DNA of 64,000 nt. Origin: Pantoea sp. (GTDB taxonomy: Bacteria > Pseudomonadota > Gammaproteobacteria > Enterobacterales > Enterobacteriaceae). Position 1 is the stretch's first letter; each line of letters opens with the position of its first letter. The translations under genes and the position numbers were made by a program. The DNA is taken from the NCBI RefSeq assembly GCF_028283705.1, contig NZ_JAPWKD010000034.1, forward strand, positions 496,001-560,000, given 5' to 3'. A model generated the notes under the pieces. It worked only from the letters and a program-made list of their open reading frames with translations, was not told where the DNA came from and made no database searches. Below, in pieces: positions 7,486 through 15,978 of this stretch.

Positions 7486-8817
7486 ATGAGTCAGACACCG
7501 AAAATCACATCCATGCAGGTCATCCCGGTGGCCGGTTACGACAGCATGCTGCTCAACCTGAGCGGTGCGCATGCGCCGTTCTTCACCCGTAACATCGTCA
7601 TCATCAAAGACAATGCGGGTCATACCGGGGTTGGGGAGATTCCGTGCGGCGAAAAAATTCGTCAGACGCTGGAAGATGCAGCGGCGCTGGTGGTGCAGAA
7701 AAACATTGGTGAATACAAAAACATTCTCAATCTGGTGCGCAGCACCTTTGCCGACCGCGATTCCAGCGGGCGTGGCTCTCAGACTTTTGACCTGCGCACC
7801 ACTATCCATGTGGTGACCGGCATCGAAGCGGCGCTGCTTGATCTGCTGGGCCAGCACCTCGGCGTTAATGTGGCGTCGCTGCTGGGAGAAGGTCAGCAGC
7901 GTGACCGCGTAGAAATGCTCGGCTATCTGTTCTACGTCGGTGACCGCCGGAAAACCTCGCTGCCGTATCAGAGCCAGGAAAACGATAAATGCGACTGGTA
8001 TCGCCTGCGCCATGAAGAGGCGTTAACGCCGGACACGGTGGTACGTCTGGCGGAAGCCGCCTATGAAAAATACGGCTTCAATGATTTCAAACTAAAAGGT
8101 GGCGTGTTGCGTGGCGGTGAAGAGGCCGAGGCGGTCACCGCGCTGGCGAAACGCTTCCCGCAGGCGCGTATTACGCTCGATCCTAACGGTGCCTGGTCGC
8201 TGAACGAAGCCATCCTGCTGGGTAAACAGCTGAACGGGGTGCTGGCCTATGCCGAAGATCCGTGCGGTGCCGAACAGGGCTATTCAGGTCGCGAAGTGAT
8301 GGCGGAGTTCCGTCGCGCCACCGGCCTGCCGACCGCCACCAATATGATCGCCACCGACTGGCGTCAGATGGGACATACCCTGTCGCTGCAATCAGTGGAT
8401 ATCCCGCTGGCCGATCCGCATTTCTGGACCATGCAGGGTTCAGTACGCGTGGCGCAGATGTGCCATGACTTTGGCCTGACCTGGGGTTCGCACTCCAATA
8501 ACCATTTTGACGTATCACTGGCGATGTTCACCCATGTGGCCGCCGCTGCGCCGGGCGCGATTACCGCCATCGATACCCACTGGATCTGGCAGGAAGGCAA
8601 TCAGCGCCTGACCAAAGAACCGTTGCAGATCAAGGGTGGCATGGTGCAGGTACCGCAGAAACCGGGTCTCGGCGTAGAGCTGGATATGGATCAGGTGATG
8701 CAGGCTAATGCGCTGTATCAGAAACACGGTCTGGGTGCGCGAGATGACGCCCAGGCGATGCAATTCCTTGTGCCCAACTGGACCTTTGATAACAAACGTC
8801 CATGTCTGGTGCGCTAA
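7486..8817 (+). CDS. gudD: D-glucarate dehydratase
   Basis: GudD removes water from D-glucarate to give 5-keto-4-deoxy-D-glucarate, the same product GarD makes from galactarate. The 443-residue enolase-superfamily enzyme has the FKLKGG KxK motif, LDPNGAW, AEDPCG, and the catalytic GSHSNNHFD and AIDTHWIWQ blocks. The ATG at 7486 follows a perfect AAGGAGCAGGAA site and matches the E. coli start; an upstream in-frame extension overlaps gudX and is not credible. It is followed 25 bp later by garL, so here the dehydratase and its downstream aldolase are in one operon. Confidence 0.96.
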   Translation: MSQTPKITSMQVIPVAGYDSMLLNLSGAHAPFFTRNIVIIKDNAGHTGVGEIPCGEKIRQTLEDAAALVVQKNIGEYKNILNLVRSTFADRDSSGRGSQTFDLRTTIHVVTGIEAALLDLLGQHLGVNVASLLGEGQQRDRVEMLGYLFYVGDRRKTSLPYQSQENDKCDWYRLRHEEALTPDTVVRLAEAAYEKYGFNDFKLKGGVLRGGEEAEAVTALAKRFPQARITLDPNGAWSLNEAILLGKQLNGVLAYAEDPCGAEQGYSGREVMAEFRRATGLPTATNMIATDWRQMGHTLSLQSVDIPLADPHFWTMQGSVRVAQMCHDFGLTWGSHSNNHFDVSLAMFTHVAAAAPGAITAIDTHWIWQEGNQRLTKEPLQIKGGMVQVPQKPGLGVELDMDQVMQANALYQKHGLGARDDAQAMQFLVPNWTFDNKRPCLVR

Positions 8818-8842
8818 TTTTTCCGTTACAGGAGTCAAGATA

Positions 8843-9613
8843 ATGAGTAATACAGCCTGGCCGAATGCTTTTCGTCGCCGCTTGCTGGCAGGAGAAACCC
8901 TGATTGGTAGCTGGTGTGCGCTGGCCAATCCGATCACCACTGAAGTGCTGGGCCTGGCAGGATTTGACTGGCTGGTGCTGGATGGCGAACACGCCCCGAA
9001 CGATATCACCACCTTCATTCCGCAACTGATGGCGCTGAAGGGCAGCCACAGCGCGCCAGTGGTCCGTCCGCCGTGCAACGAGCCGATCATCATCAAACGC
9101 CTGCTGGATATTGGTTTTTACAACTTTCTGATCCCGTTCGTGGAAACCGCCGAAGAGGCAACGCGTGCCGTGGCGTCAACCCGCTATCCGGCTGCCGGTA
9201 TTCGCGGTGTCTCGGTTTCGCATCGTAGCAACATGTACGGCACGCTGCCGGACTATAACGCCACCATCAACGACAACATCACGGTACTGGTGCAGATCGA
9301 ATCCCAGCAAGCGGTAGACAACATTGATGCGATTGCCGCCGTTGAGGGCGTGGACGGCATCTTTGTCGGCCCGGGTGATCTCTCAGCCGCGCTGGGCTAT
9401 CTCGGCCAGCCTGCCCACCCGGAAGTACTGAAAGTCATCAAATACATTTTTGAGCGCGCCAAAGCAGCCGGTAAACCGAGCGGCATTCTGGCTCCGGTTG
9501 AAGCGGACGCGCGTCGTTATCTGGAATGGGGAGCCAGCTTTGTTGCCGTCGGCAGCGATCTGGGTGTTTTCCGCAACGCCACACAGGCGCTGTGCGACAA
9601 ATTTAAGAAGTAA
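8843..9613 (+). CDS. garL: 5-keto-4-deoxy-D-glucarate aldolase
   Basis: GarL cleaves 5-keto-4-deoxy-D-glucarate into pyruvate and tartronate semialdehyde. It is a 256-residue class II (metal-dependent) aldolase of the HpcH/HpaI family, identical in length to E. coli GarL. The catalytic His50 (DGEHAPND) and the Mg ligands Glu153 (QIES) and Asp179 (GPGDLS) are present. A GGAGTCAAG site precedes the ATG at 8843. It sits between gudD and garR, 20 bp from the latter, and serves both the glucarate and galactarate branches. Confidence 0.96.
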   Translation: MSNTAWPNAFRRRLLAGETLIGSWCALANPITTEVLGLAGFDWLVLDGEHAPNDITTFIPQLMALKGSHSAPVVRPPCNEPIIIKRLLDIGFYNFLIPFVETAEEATRAVASTRYPAAGIRGVSVSHRSNMYGTLPDYNATINDNITVLVQIESQQAVDNIDAIAAVEGVDGIFVGPGDLSAALGYLGQPAHPEVLKVIKYIFERAKAAGKPSGILAPVEADARRYLEWGASFVAVGSDLGVFRNATQALCDKFKK

Positions 9614-9633
9614 CTGACTAAAGGGCAAACGTC

Positions 9634-10518
9634 ATGAAAATTGGATTTATCGGCCTCGGCATCATGGGCAAACCGATGAGTAAAAACCTGCTGAAAGCGG
9701 GTTATTCGCTGGTGGTACGTGACAACAACGCGACCAGCGAAGCTGAACTGATTGAGCTGGGCGCAACCAGCGCGAAGACGGCAAAAGAAGTGGCACAGCA
9801 GGTTGATGTGGTGATCACCATGGTACCGAACTCGCCGCAGGTGAAAGAAGTGTGCCTGGGCGAAAATGGCATCATCGATGGTGCCAAACCGGGCCTGATC
9901 GTCATCGACATGAGTTCTATCGCGCCGCTGGCCAGCCGTGAAGTGCACGCTGCGCTGGCAGAGAAAGGCATCAAAATGCTGGATGCACCAGTCAGCGGTG
10001 GCGAGCCGAAAGCCATCGAAGGTACGTTGTCGGTGATGGTGGGCGGTGATAAAGCGGTGTTTGACCAATGCTACGACATCATGAAAGCGATGGCGGGTTC
10101 AGTGGTGCACACCGGTGAGATTGGCGCGGGCAACGTGACTAAGCTGGCGAATCAGGTGATTGTGGCGCTGAATATTGCCGCGATGTCTGAAGCGTTGTCG
10201 CTGGCAACCAAAGCGGGCGTGGACCCGGAGCTGGTTTATCAGGCGATTCGTGGCGGGCTGGCAGGCAGCACGGTGCTGGATGCCAAAGCGCCGATGGTGC
10301 TGGATCGTAACTTCAAACCCGGCTTCCGTATCGATCTGCATATCAAGGATCTGGCCAATGCGCTGGATACTTCGCATGGTATCGGTGCACATCTGCCGCT
10401 CACCGCTGCGGTGATGGAGATGATGCAGGTGCTGAAGGTCGATGGTCTGGGTACGGCCGACCACAGCGCGCTGGCCTGCTATTATGAAAAATTAGCGAAA
10501 GTTGAGATCACCCGGTAA
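9634..10518 (+). CDS. garR: tartronate semialdehyde reductase
   Basis: GarR reduces tartronate semialdehyde to D-glycerate with NAD(P)H. The 294-residue protein is a beta-hydroxyacid dehydrogenase. It shows the N-terminal Rossmann motif GFIGLGIMGKPM (4-15), the substrate loop DAPVSGGEPKA (117-127) and the catalytic Lys170 in GNVTKLANQ. It follows garL by 20 bp. A perfect 11-bp hairpin separates it from garK. Confidence 0.96.
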   Translation: MKIGFIGLGIMGKPMSKNLLKAGYSLVVRDNNATSEAELIELGATSAKTAKEVAQQVDVVITMVPNSPQVKEVCLGENGIIDGAKPGLIVIDMSSIAPLASREVHAALAEKGIKMLDAPVSGGEPKAIEGTLSVMVGGDKAVFDQCYDIMKAMAGSVVHTGEIGAGNVTKLANQVIVALNIAAMSEALSLATKAGVDPELVYQAIRGGLAGSTVLDAKAPMVLDRNFKPGFRIDLHIKDLANALDTSHGIGAHLPLTAAVMEMMQVLKVDGLGTADHSALACYYEKLAKVEITR

Positions 10519-10524
10519 CTCGCA

Positions 10525-10550
10525 CGTCCGGTATCTGCTGATACCGGACG
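10525..10550 (+). repeat. perfect intercistronic hairpin between garR and garK
   Basis: CGTCCGGTATC (10525-10535) and GATACCGGACG (10540-10550) form a perfect 11-bp stem with the loop TGCT. No T run follows, so it is unlikely to be a full intrinsic terminator. It could stabilise the upstream mRNA, or lower garK expression relative to garR. The start of garK 55 bp later has a weak ribosome-binding site. Confidence 0.8.
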
Positions 10551-10604
10551 GCCTGGTTGCCTTAGCAGGACGGATTTCCGTCATCAACCGCGCTCGGATT
10601 GCCT

Positions 10605-11744
10605 ATGAAAATCGTAATCGCACCGGATTCATATAAAGAGAGTTTATCCGCCCTGGAAGTGGCTTCAGCGATTGAAGCGGGATTCCGCGACATCTTCCCT
10701 GAAGCTGACTACGTAAAAATACCGGTCGCCGACGGTGGAGAAGGCACGGTAGAAGCGATGGTGGCGGCAACGCAGGGAAGCATTGTCAGGCTGACGGTCA
10801 CCGGACCGCTGGGAGAGCCTGTTGATGCGTTCTACGGTTTATCTAGCGACACGCGTACCGCGTTTATTGAGATGGCTGCCGCCAGTGGCCTGGAGCTGGT
10901 TCCTGCGTCACGCCGCGACCCGCTGATCACCACCTCATTTGGTACCGGAGAACTGATTAAAAACGCGCTGGACAGAGGGGTGGGTCACATCATCATTGGT
11001 ATTGGCGGCAGCGCAACCAACGACGGTGGATCCGGCATGATGCAGGCGCTAGGCGCTCGTCTGCTGGATAATCAGGGCCACGAAATTGCCTACGGCGGGG
11101 GAGCGTTGCCGCAGCTGGCGCGAATTGAAATCGATCGTTTAGATGCGCGCATCCGACAGTGTCGTTTTGAAGTGGCCTGCGATGTCACCAACCCGCTGAC
11201 CGGCGAAAAAGGTGCCTCGGCGATTTTTGGCCCGCAGAAGGGGGCGACGCCGGAGCTGGTTGAGCAGCTGGATCAGGCGCTGGCGCACTATGCCGACATT
11301 ATCCATCGTGATCTGGATATTGATGTGCTGCATATCGCGGGTGGCGGCGCGGCGGGGGGGATGGGGGCGGCTCTGCACGCTTTTTGCCAGGCCGAGTTAC
11401 GGCGCGGTATAGAAATTGTCACCGAAGCGCTGGGCTTAGCCGAACAAGTGCAGGATGCCGACCTGGTGATTACCGGGGAAGGGCGCATCGACAGCCAGAC
11501 CATCAACGGTAAGGTGCCTATCGGTGTCGCGCAGGTGGCGAAACAGTTTAATAAGCCGGTGATTGGCATTGCGGGCAGCCTGACGGCCGATGTCGGTGTG
11601 GTGCATGAACACGGGCTGGATGCAGTGTTTAGCGTGCTGTTTGGTATCTGTACGCTGGAGGAGGCGCTGGCAAACGCCGCGCAAAATGTGCGTATGACGG
11701 CACGTAATGTGGCGGCCACTCTCAAAGCCGGACAAGGTCTGTAG
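10605..11744 (+). CDS. garK: glycerate 2-kinase GarK
   Basis: Phosphorylates D-glycerate to 2-phosphoglycerate, which enters glycolysis at enolase. The 379-residue protein belongs to the GlxK/GarK glycerate kinase family. It opens MKIVIAPDSYKESLSA and contains VADGGEGTVEAM, GIGGSATNDGGSGM, CDVTNPLTG, AGGGAAGGMGAAL and ITGEGRIDSQ. I prefer the ATG at 10605 because it matches the family N-terminus; a TTG two codons earlier is possible. The ribosome-binding site is weak for either start, so expression may depend on coupling or on the preceding hairpin. Last gene of the operon. Confidence 0.95.
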   Translation: MKIVIAPDSYKESLSALEVASAIEAGFRDIFPEADYVKIPVADGGEGTVEAMVAATQGSIVRLTVTGPLGEPVDAFYGLSSDTRTAFIEMAAASGLELVPASRRDPLITTSFGTGELIKNALDRGVGHIIIGIGGSATNDGGSGMMQALGARLLDNQGHEIAYGGGALPQLARIEIDRLDARIRQCRFEVACDVTNPLTGEKGASAIFGPQKGATPELVEQLDQALAHYADIIHRDLDIDVLHIAGGGAAGGMGAALHAFCQAELRRGIEIVTEALGLAEQVQDADLVITGEGRIDSQTINGKVPIGVAQVAKQFNKPVIGIAGSLTADVGVVHEHGLDAVFSVLFGICTLEEALANAAQNVRMTARNVAATLKAGQGL

Positions 11745-11764
11745 CGGCGGCATTTATGCCGCCG
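11745..11764. terminator. hairpin after garK
   Basis: CGGCGGCAT (11745-11753) and ATGCCGCCG (11756-11764) form a perfect 9-bp stem directly after the garK stop codon. An A/T-rich stretch ATGATTAAAAATTTCC follows, without a clean U tract. It is the first of two hairpins between the convergent garK and barA genes. Confidence 0.55.
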
Positions 11765-11792
11765 ATGATTAAAAATTTCCTAATATCAATAA

Positions 11793-11812
11793 GGTGCGCA
11801 TTAATGCGCACC
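11793..11812. terminator. hairpin between garK and barA
   Basis: GGTGCGCAT (11793-11801) and ATGCGCACC (11804-11812) form a perfect 9-bp stem just past the barA stop codon. It can act on either strand. On the minus strand it is followed by TTATTGATATT, so it is a plausible barA terminator. Confidence 0.55.
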
Positions 11813-11825
11813 CTGCATTTTCACT

Positions 11826-14549
11826 TTATGTGTGCAGTAACTTCCTTGCCTCGCGGGCCACATTCTCCATTTCGTCGCTCAGTTCCAGCAGTTCCGGCTC
11901 CAGCGCGGCGATATCACTCTCCTGATGCAGGCTCTTTTCCAGTTGCTGGCACAGCGCCTTCAGGCGCGGTACGCCGCTGTAACTGGCGCTGCCGTGTAAC
12001 TTGTGAATAATTTCCCGCAGTCCGGTCACGTCATTGTTTTCCATGCAACCTTCCACGCGCTCAGCCACGTCCGGCAGGAAATCCAGCAGCATCTGCAACA
12101 AATCGCGCGCCAGGTCTTCCTTGTTTGCCGCCTGGCGTAATGCCAGCGCCCAGTCCAGCGACGGGGCCAGCGCAGGAGCCGGGGTAACGGGCACGCTTTG
12201 TGGGGTATAACGCCGCAGCAGCTGGCTAAGCTTGTCTTCATCGATCGGCTTCGCCAGATAATCGTTCATACCGGCATTGATCAACTGCTCACGTTCACCA
12301 TCCAGCGCATGGGCGGTGACTGCCACGATCGGTGTTGATGCGTGCAGCGGCAGGCTGCGGATAATTTCACTGGCGCGGATACCGTCAATCTCCGGCATCT
12401 GAATATCCATCAGAATCACATCCAGCGCGTGGGTGCGCGCTTGGCGGATGGCCTGTTCGGCGTTATCGCACAAAATAATGTGTTCAACCTGCTCCTCAAG
12501 CAGTGCGCCGATCAGCTTCAGGTTGGCCGGATTGTCATCCACCGCCATGACCGTCAGTGGCTGACGGCTGTGACGCGGCACCGCTTCGCGCTGGCGACTA
12601 TGAAAATCGAGCAGCATCGGCAACAGCCGGGTCAGTGACACCGGTTTGGTGAGGCAACCCGCGATACCACGTTTACGCAGCTCGTCGGCATGCAGCATCA
12701 TTTCGCTGGGCAACGCCAGCAGCACCGAATCAGCGCGGCTTAGCAAATGGTTAATCATCTCATCGGGCATGACGGGCGTAGTTTTAGCCGACACCGGCAG
12801 ACCCATCAGCAGCAGTGGGGAGTGCTCATCCCCCAGAGCCTCAAGGCTTTCGACGTGATGGACCTGCAACGGTGTGCCGCTCAGCATCTCCAGCACCGCT
12901 TTCGCCACCGCCGGATGCGGTTCCACGTAGGCTAACTGTGATGGGCGCAAATCCTCCAGCGCGCGCGGCAGGGAAGGGGCGTTGGGATTGAGATCGAGCT
13001 GAATATGCACCCAAAAGGTGGACCCCTGCCCCTGACGGCTGTGGAAGGCAATTTCGCCCCCCATCTCGTGTACCAGCTTCTGGGTAATCACCAGCCCCAG
13101 TCCAGTGCCGCCGTGGCGGCGTGAAATGCTGGCATCGGCCTGACGGAACGCCTGGAACAGCTGTGTTTGCTGTTCCCCGGAGATACCGATGCCGGTATCG
13201 TGTACCTGGATTTCCAGCGCAACGCGGGTGGCATTGGCGTTGCGCAGCTCGACACGCAGGTCAATGTGGCCCTGCTCGGTAAACTTGATGGCGTTGCCGA
13301 TCAGGTTGATCAGAATCTGTTGCAGACGCAGCGGATCGCCAATCACGTTGTCCGGCACCTGTTTTTCCAGGCAGACGGTGATTTCCAGCCCCTTCTCGTG
13401 TGCCGAGGGAGCCAGCAGCACCAGGGTTTCATCCAGCGTTGCGCGCAGCGGGAAGGGGATGGATTCCAGCACCAGTTTTCCCGCTTCCAGTTTGGAGAAG
13501 TCGAGCACGTCATTAATGATGCTCAGCAGGTTCGCGGCTGAGCGCTCGATGGTGCTCATATAATCGCGCTGGTTGGTGCTCAGACCGGTTTTCAGCATCT
13601 GGCGGGTAAAGCCAATCACCCCGTTCAACGGCGTGCGCAGCTCGTGCGACATATTGGCGAGGAACTCGGATTTGATGCGTGCCGCCTCCTGGGCGCGTTT
13701 CTTCGCCAGATCCAGTTCTACGTTCTGAATCTCCAGCTGTTCCAGCGTTTCACGCAGATCGTAGGTGGCCTGATCGATATTCTGCTGCATCTCTTCATGG
13801 TACGCGGTCAGCGACATGGCCATGGCGTTGATACCATTCTTCAGAATACTGAGTTCACCCAACATGTAACCTTCGACGCGGCTATCGAGCTGGCCACGAC
13901 GGATGCGGTCAACGGTGGTGACCATATTACGAATCGGGCCGGTGACATCGCGCATCAGGCGATAGGCAAACAGCATCGCGATGCACAGGCAAAACAGCAG
14001 CAGCAGGGTGGCGACAAACACCTCTTTGTATTGCTCAAGGCGCACCGATTGCAGATCCAGCTCAATCGCCACATAACCCAGCGGATTCCCGGCAGGTTTA
14101 GCGTCTTCTCCGGGCAATTCATCCACCGAATAACGTTCCGCGACGATAGGGGTGCGCAGCACCATCAGATTGCCACGGCGTTCCACCGAGACCCCATCTT
14201 CCAGCGTGGAGATATCCTCCTTCTGTAACAGGCTGAGGTTTTGATTGTTATTCGAGGTGACGTAGATGTGATTGTTGTTGTCGAAAACCGTAATCGCACG
14301 GACAATATCGGAATGTCGCCGATGCAGCAGGCTGACCAGTTCGCGAATCGCATCGCGGTTGTGCCAGGTCATGCCGTATTCGGCGGAAACCGCCAGCGGC
14401 TCGATAATATTCGCCCCTGCGTCGCGCACCTGATGCTGTAATTCGTTATAACGATGAACCACAAAAAAAGTACTGAGCAACAGGCCGATCATCAGCGTGG
14501 GTGCCAGTATCAAAATCATCATTCGCGCCCGCAGGCTGTATTTGGTCAT
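11826..14549 (-). CDS. barA: hybrid sensor kinase BarA
   Basis: BarA phosphorylates UvrY, which turns on CsrB/CsrC and so antagonises CsrA; known signals are short-chain carboxylates. The 907-residue tripartite kinase has membrane helix 1 (10-31), a periplasmic sensor (about 32-177), helix 2 (178-197), HAMP, and the HisKA domain with phospho-acceptor His302 in SHELRTP. The HATPase domain carries GNAIKF, DTGIGI and GGTGLGL. A receiver domain follows with Asp715 (MDIQMP) and Lys767, then an Hpt domain with His849 (HKLHG). The start at 14549 (MTKYSLRARMMIL) matches E. coli; 17 upstream codons are rejected. It is divergent from rlmD. Confidence 0.97.
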   Translation of the reverse strand: MTKYSLRARMMILILAPTLMIGLLLSTFFVVHRYNELQHQVRDAGANIIEPLAVSAEYGMTWHNRDAIRELVSLLHRRHSDIVRAITVFDNNNHIYVTSNNNQNLSLLQKEDISTLEDGVSVERRGNLMVLRTPIVAERYSVDELPGEDAKPAGNPLGYVAIELDLQSVRLEQYKEVFVATLLLLFCLCIAMLFAYRLMRDVTGPIRNMVTTVDRIRRGQLDSRVEGYMLGELSILKNGINAMAMSLTAYHEEMQQNIDQATYDLRETLEQLEIQNVELDLAKKRAQEAARIKSEFLANMSHELRTPLNGVIGFTRQMLKTGLSTNQRDYMSTIERSAANLLSIINDVLDFSKLEAGKLVLESIPFPLRATLDETLVLLAPSAHEKGLEITVCLEKQVPDNVIGDPLRLQQILINLIGNAIKFTEQGHIDLRVELRNANATRVALEIQVHDTGIGISGEQQTQLFQAFRQADASISRRHGGTGLGLVITQKLVHEMGGEIAFHSRQGQGSTFWVHIQLDLNPNAPSLPRALEDLRPSQLAYVEPHPAVAKAVLEMLSGTPLQVHHVESLEALGDEHSPLLLMGLPVSAKTTPVMPDEMINHLLSRADSVLLALPSEMMLHADELRKRGIAGCLTKPVSLTRLLPMLLDFHSRQREAVPRHSRQPLTVMAVDDNPANLKLIGALLEEQVEHIILCDNAEQAIRQARTHALDVILMDIQMPEIDGIRASEIIRSLPLHASTPIVAVTAHALDGEREQLINAGMNDYLAKPIDEDKLSQLLRRYTPQSVPVTPAPALAPSLDWALALRQAANKEDLARDLLQMLLDFLPDVAERVEGCMENNDVTGLREIIHKLHGSASYSGVPRLKALCQQLEKSLHQESDIAALEPELLELSDEMENVAREARKLLHT

Positions 14550-14629
14550 AATTAAGGCCTGGCGGCTCCTGGCAAGTTTATCCCTGTGCAAACTGCACAA
14601 CCCAATCAGAATAGAGAATTTACAACACT

Positions 14630-15946
14630 ATGGCGCAATTTTACTCCGCAAAACAGCGGGTGACGACAAAGCAACGCATTACCGTCACCATTGAAGACCT
14701 TGATCCTTTTGGACAAGGTGTGGCGCGCCATAATGGTAAAGCGATGTTTGTCAGCGGCGCACTGCCGGGTGAGCAGGCAGAAGTCACGGTAGTGGAAGAT
14801 AAACGTCAGTTCGCCAGAGCGAAAGCGACGCGCATCAGCCACCCCAGTACGGAACGCGTGACGCCGCGCTGCCCACACTTTGGCGTTTGTGGCGGGTGTC
14901 AGCAGCAGCACGTCTCCGTCGCGCTCCAGCAGCAGAGTAAAGCCAAAGCGCTGGCACGCATGCTGAGCCGCGATGCGCCTTTGCCGGTGTCGGTCGATGA
15001 GATCATCAGCGGCCCCGACTGGGGGTATCGCCGCCGTGCCCGCCTGGGATTGCAGTGGCAGCCGAAGCAACAACGTTTGCAGATGGGGTTCCGCAAAGCC
15101 GCCAGTAACGACCTGGTGGAGTTAACCCAGTGCCCCATTCTGGCGCCCGACCTTGAAGCGTTGCTGACGCCGTTGCACTGTTGCCTGAGCACATTAAATG
15201 CGGTGAAGCGGCTGGGCCATGTTGAGCTGGTGCTGGCGGATAATGGCCCGATGATGGTGCTGCGCCATCTTGATGCATTGTCCGCAACGGATCGTGCAAA
15301 ACTGGAACGTTTTTCGCATGAACATGATTTGATGCTGTTTCTCGCCGATGGCAGCGATGATCTGACGGCCCTGAGCGCCAGCGAGCCGTATTATCAGTCG
15401 TTCAACCTGAAGCTGACCTTCAGTCCGCAGGATTTCATTCAGGTCAATGATGCAGTGAATCAGCAAATGGTGGCAAAAGCCATCGACTGGCTCGATTTAC
15501 AGCCGCATGACCGGGTGCTGGATCTGTTTTGCGGTATGGGTAACTTTACGCTTCCTGTAGGAAAGTTCGTAGAAAATGCCGTGGGTGTGGAGGGCGTTGC
15601 AGCATTAGTACGGCAGGCAGCGTATAATGCAGACCTGAATAATCTGAAAAATGTCCGCTTTTTCCAGCACAACCTGGAGGAAGATGTTGCGCGCCAGGCA
15701 TGGGCTGCGCAGGGATTTAATAAGGTGTTACTGGATCCGGCGCGAGCCGGGGCGGCAGCTGTGATGTCGCACATTGTTAAACTTGCGCCGGAACGCGTGG
15801 TCTATGTTTCCTGTAACCCAACGACACTTGCCCGCGACAGTCAGACATTACTGTCAGCAGGCTACCATTTGGAAAGGGTCGCGATGCTGGATATGTTTCC
15901 TCATACCGGTCATCTCGAATCCATGGTGCTGTTCAGCAAAACATAA
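14630..15946 (+). CDS. rlmD: 23S rRNA (uracil-1939-C5) methyltransferase RlmD
   Basis: RlmD uses S-adenosylmethionine to methylate U1939 of 23S rRNA. The 438-residue protein has an N-terminal TRAM domain (about 10-70), the four [4Fe-4S] ligands Cys81, Cys87, Cys90 and Cys168, and the SAM site DLFCGMGNF (298-306). The catalytic nucleophile is Cys395 in YVSCNPTTLARD. The order barA (divergent), rlmD, relA is the same as in E. coli. It starts 80 bp from barA, so the short gap must hold both promoters. Confidence 0.96.
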   Translation: MAQFYSAKQRVTTKQRITVTIEDLDPFGQGVARHNGKAMFVSGALPGEQAEVTVVEDKRQFARAKATRISHPSTERVTPRCPHFGVCGGCQQQHVSVALQQQSKAKALARMLSRDAPLPVSVDEIISGPDWGYRRRARLGLQWQPKQQRLQMGFRKAASNDLVELTQCPILAPDLEALLTPLHCCLSTLNAVKRLGHVELVLADNGPMMVLRHLDALSATDRAKLERFSHEHDLMLFLADGSDDLTALSASEPYYQSFNLKLTFSPQDFIQVNDAVNQQMVAKAIDWLDLQPHDRVLDLFCGMGNFTLPVGKFVENAVGVEGVAALVRQAAYNADLNNLKNVRFFQHNLEEDVARQAWAAQGFNKVLLDPARAGAAAVMSHIVKLAPERVVYVSCNPTTLARDSQTLLSAGYHLERVAMLDMFPHTGHLESMVLFSKT

Positions 15947-15978
15947 GCGACATTCATGTCGCTGTGGCAGGAGAGGAT

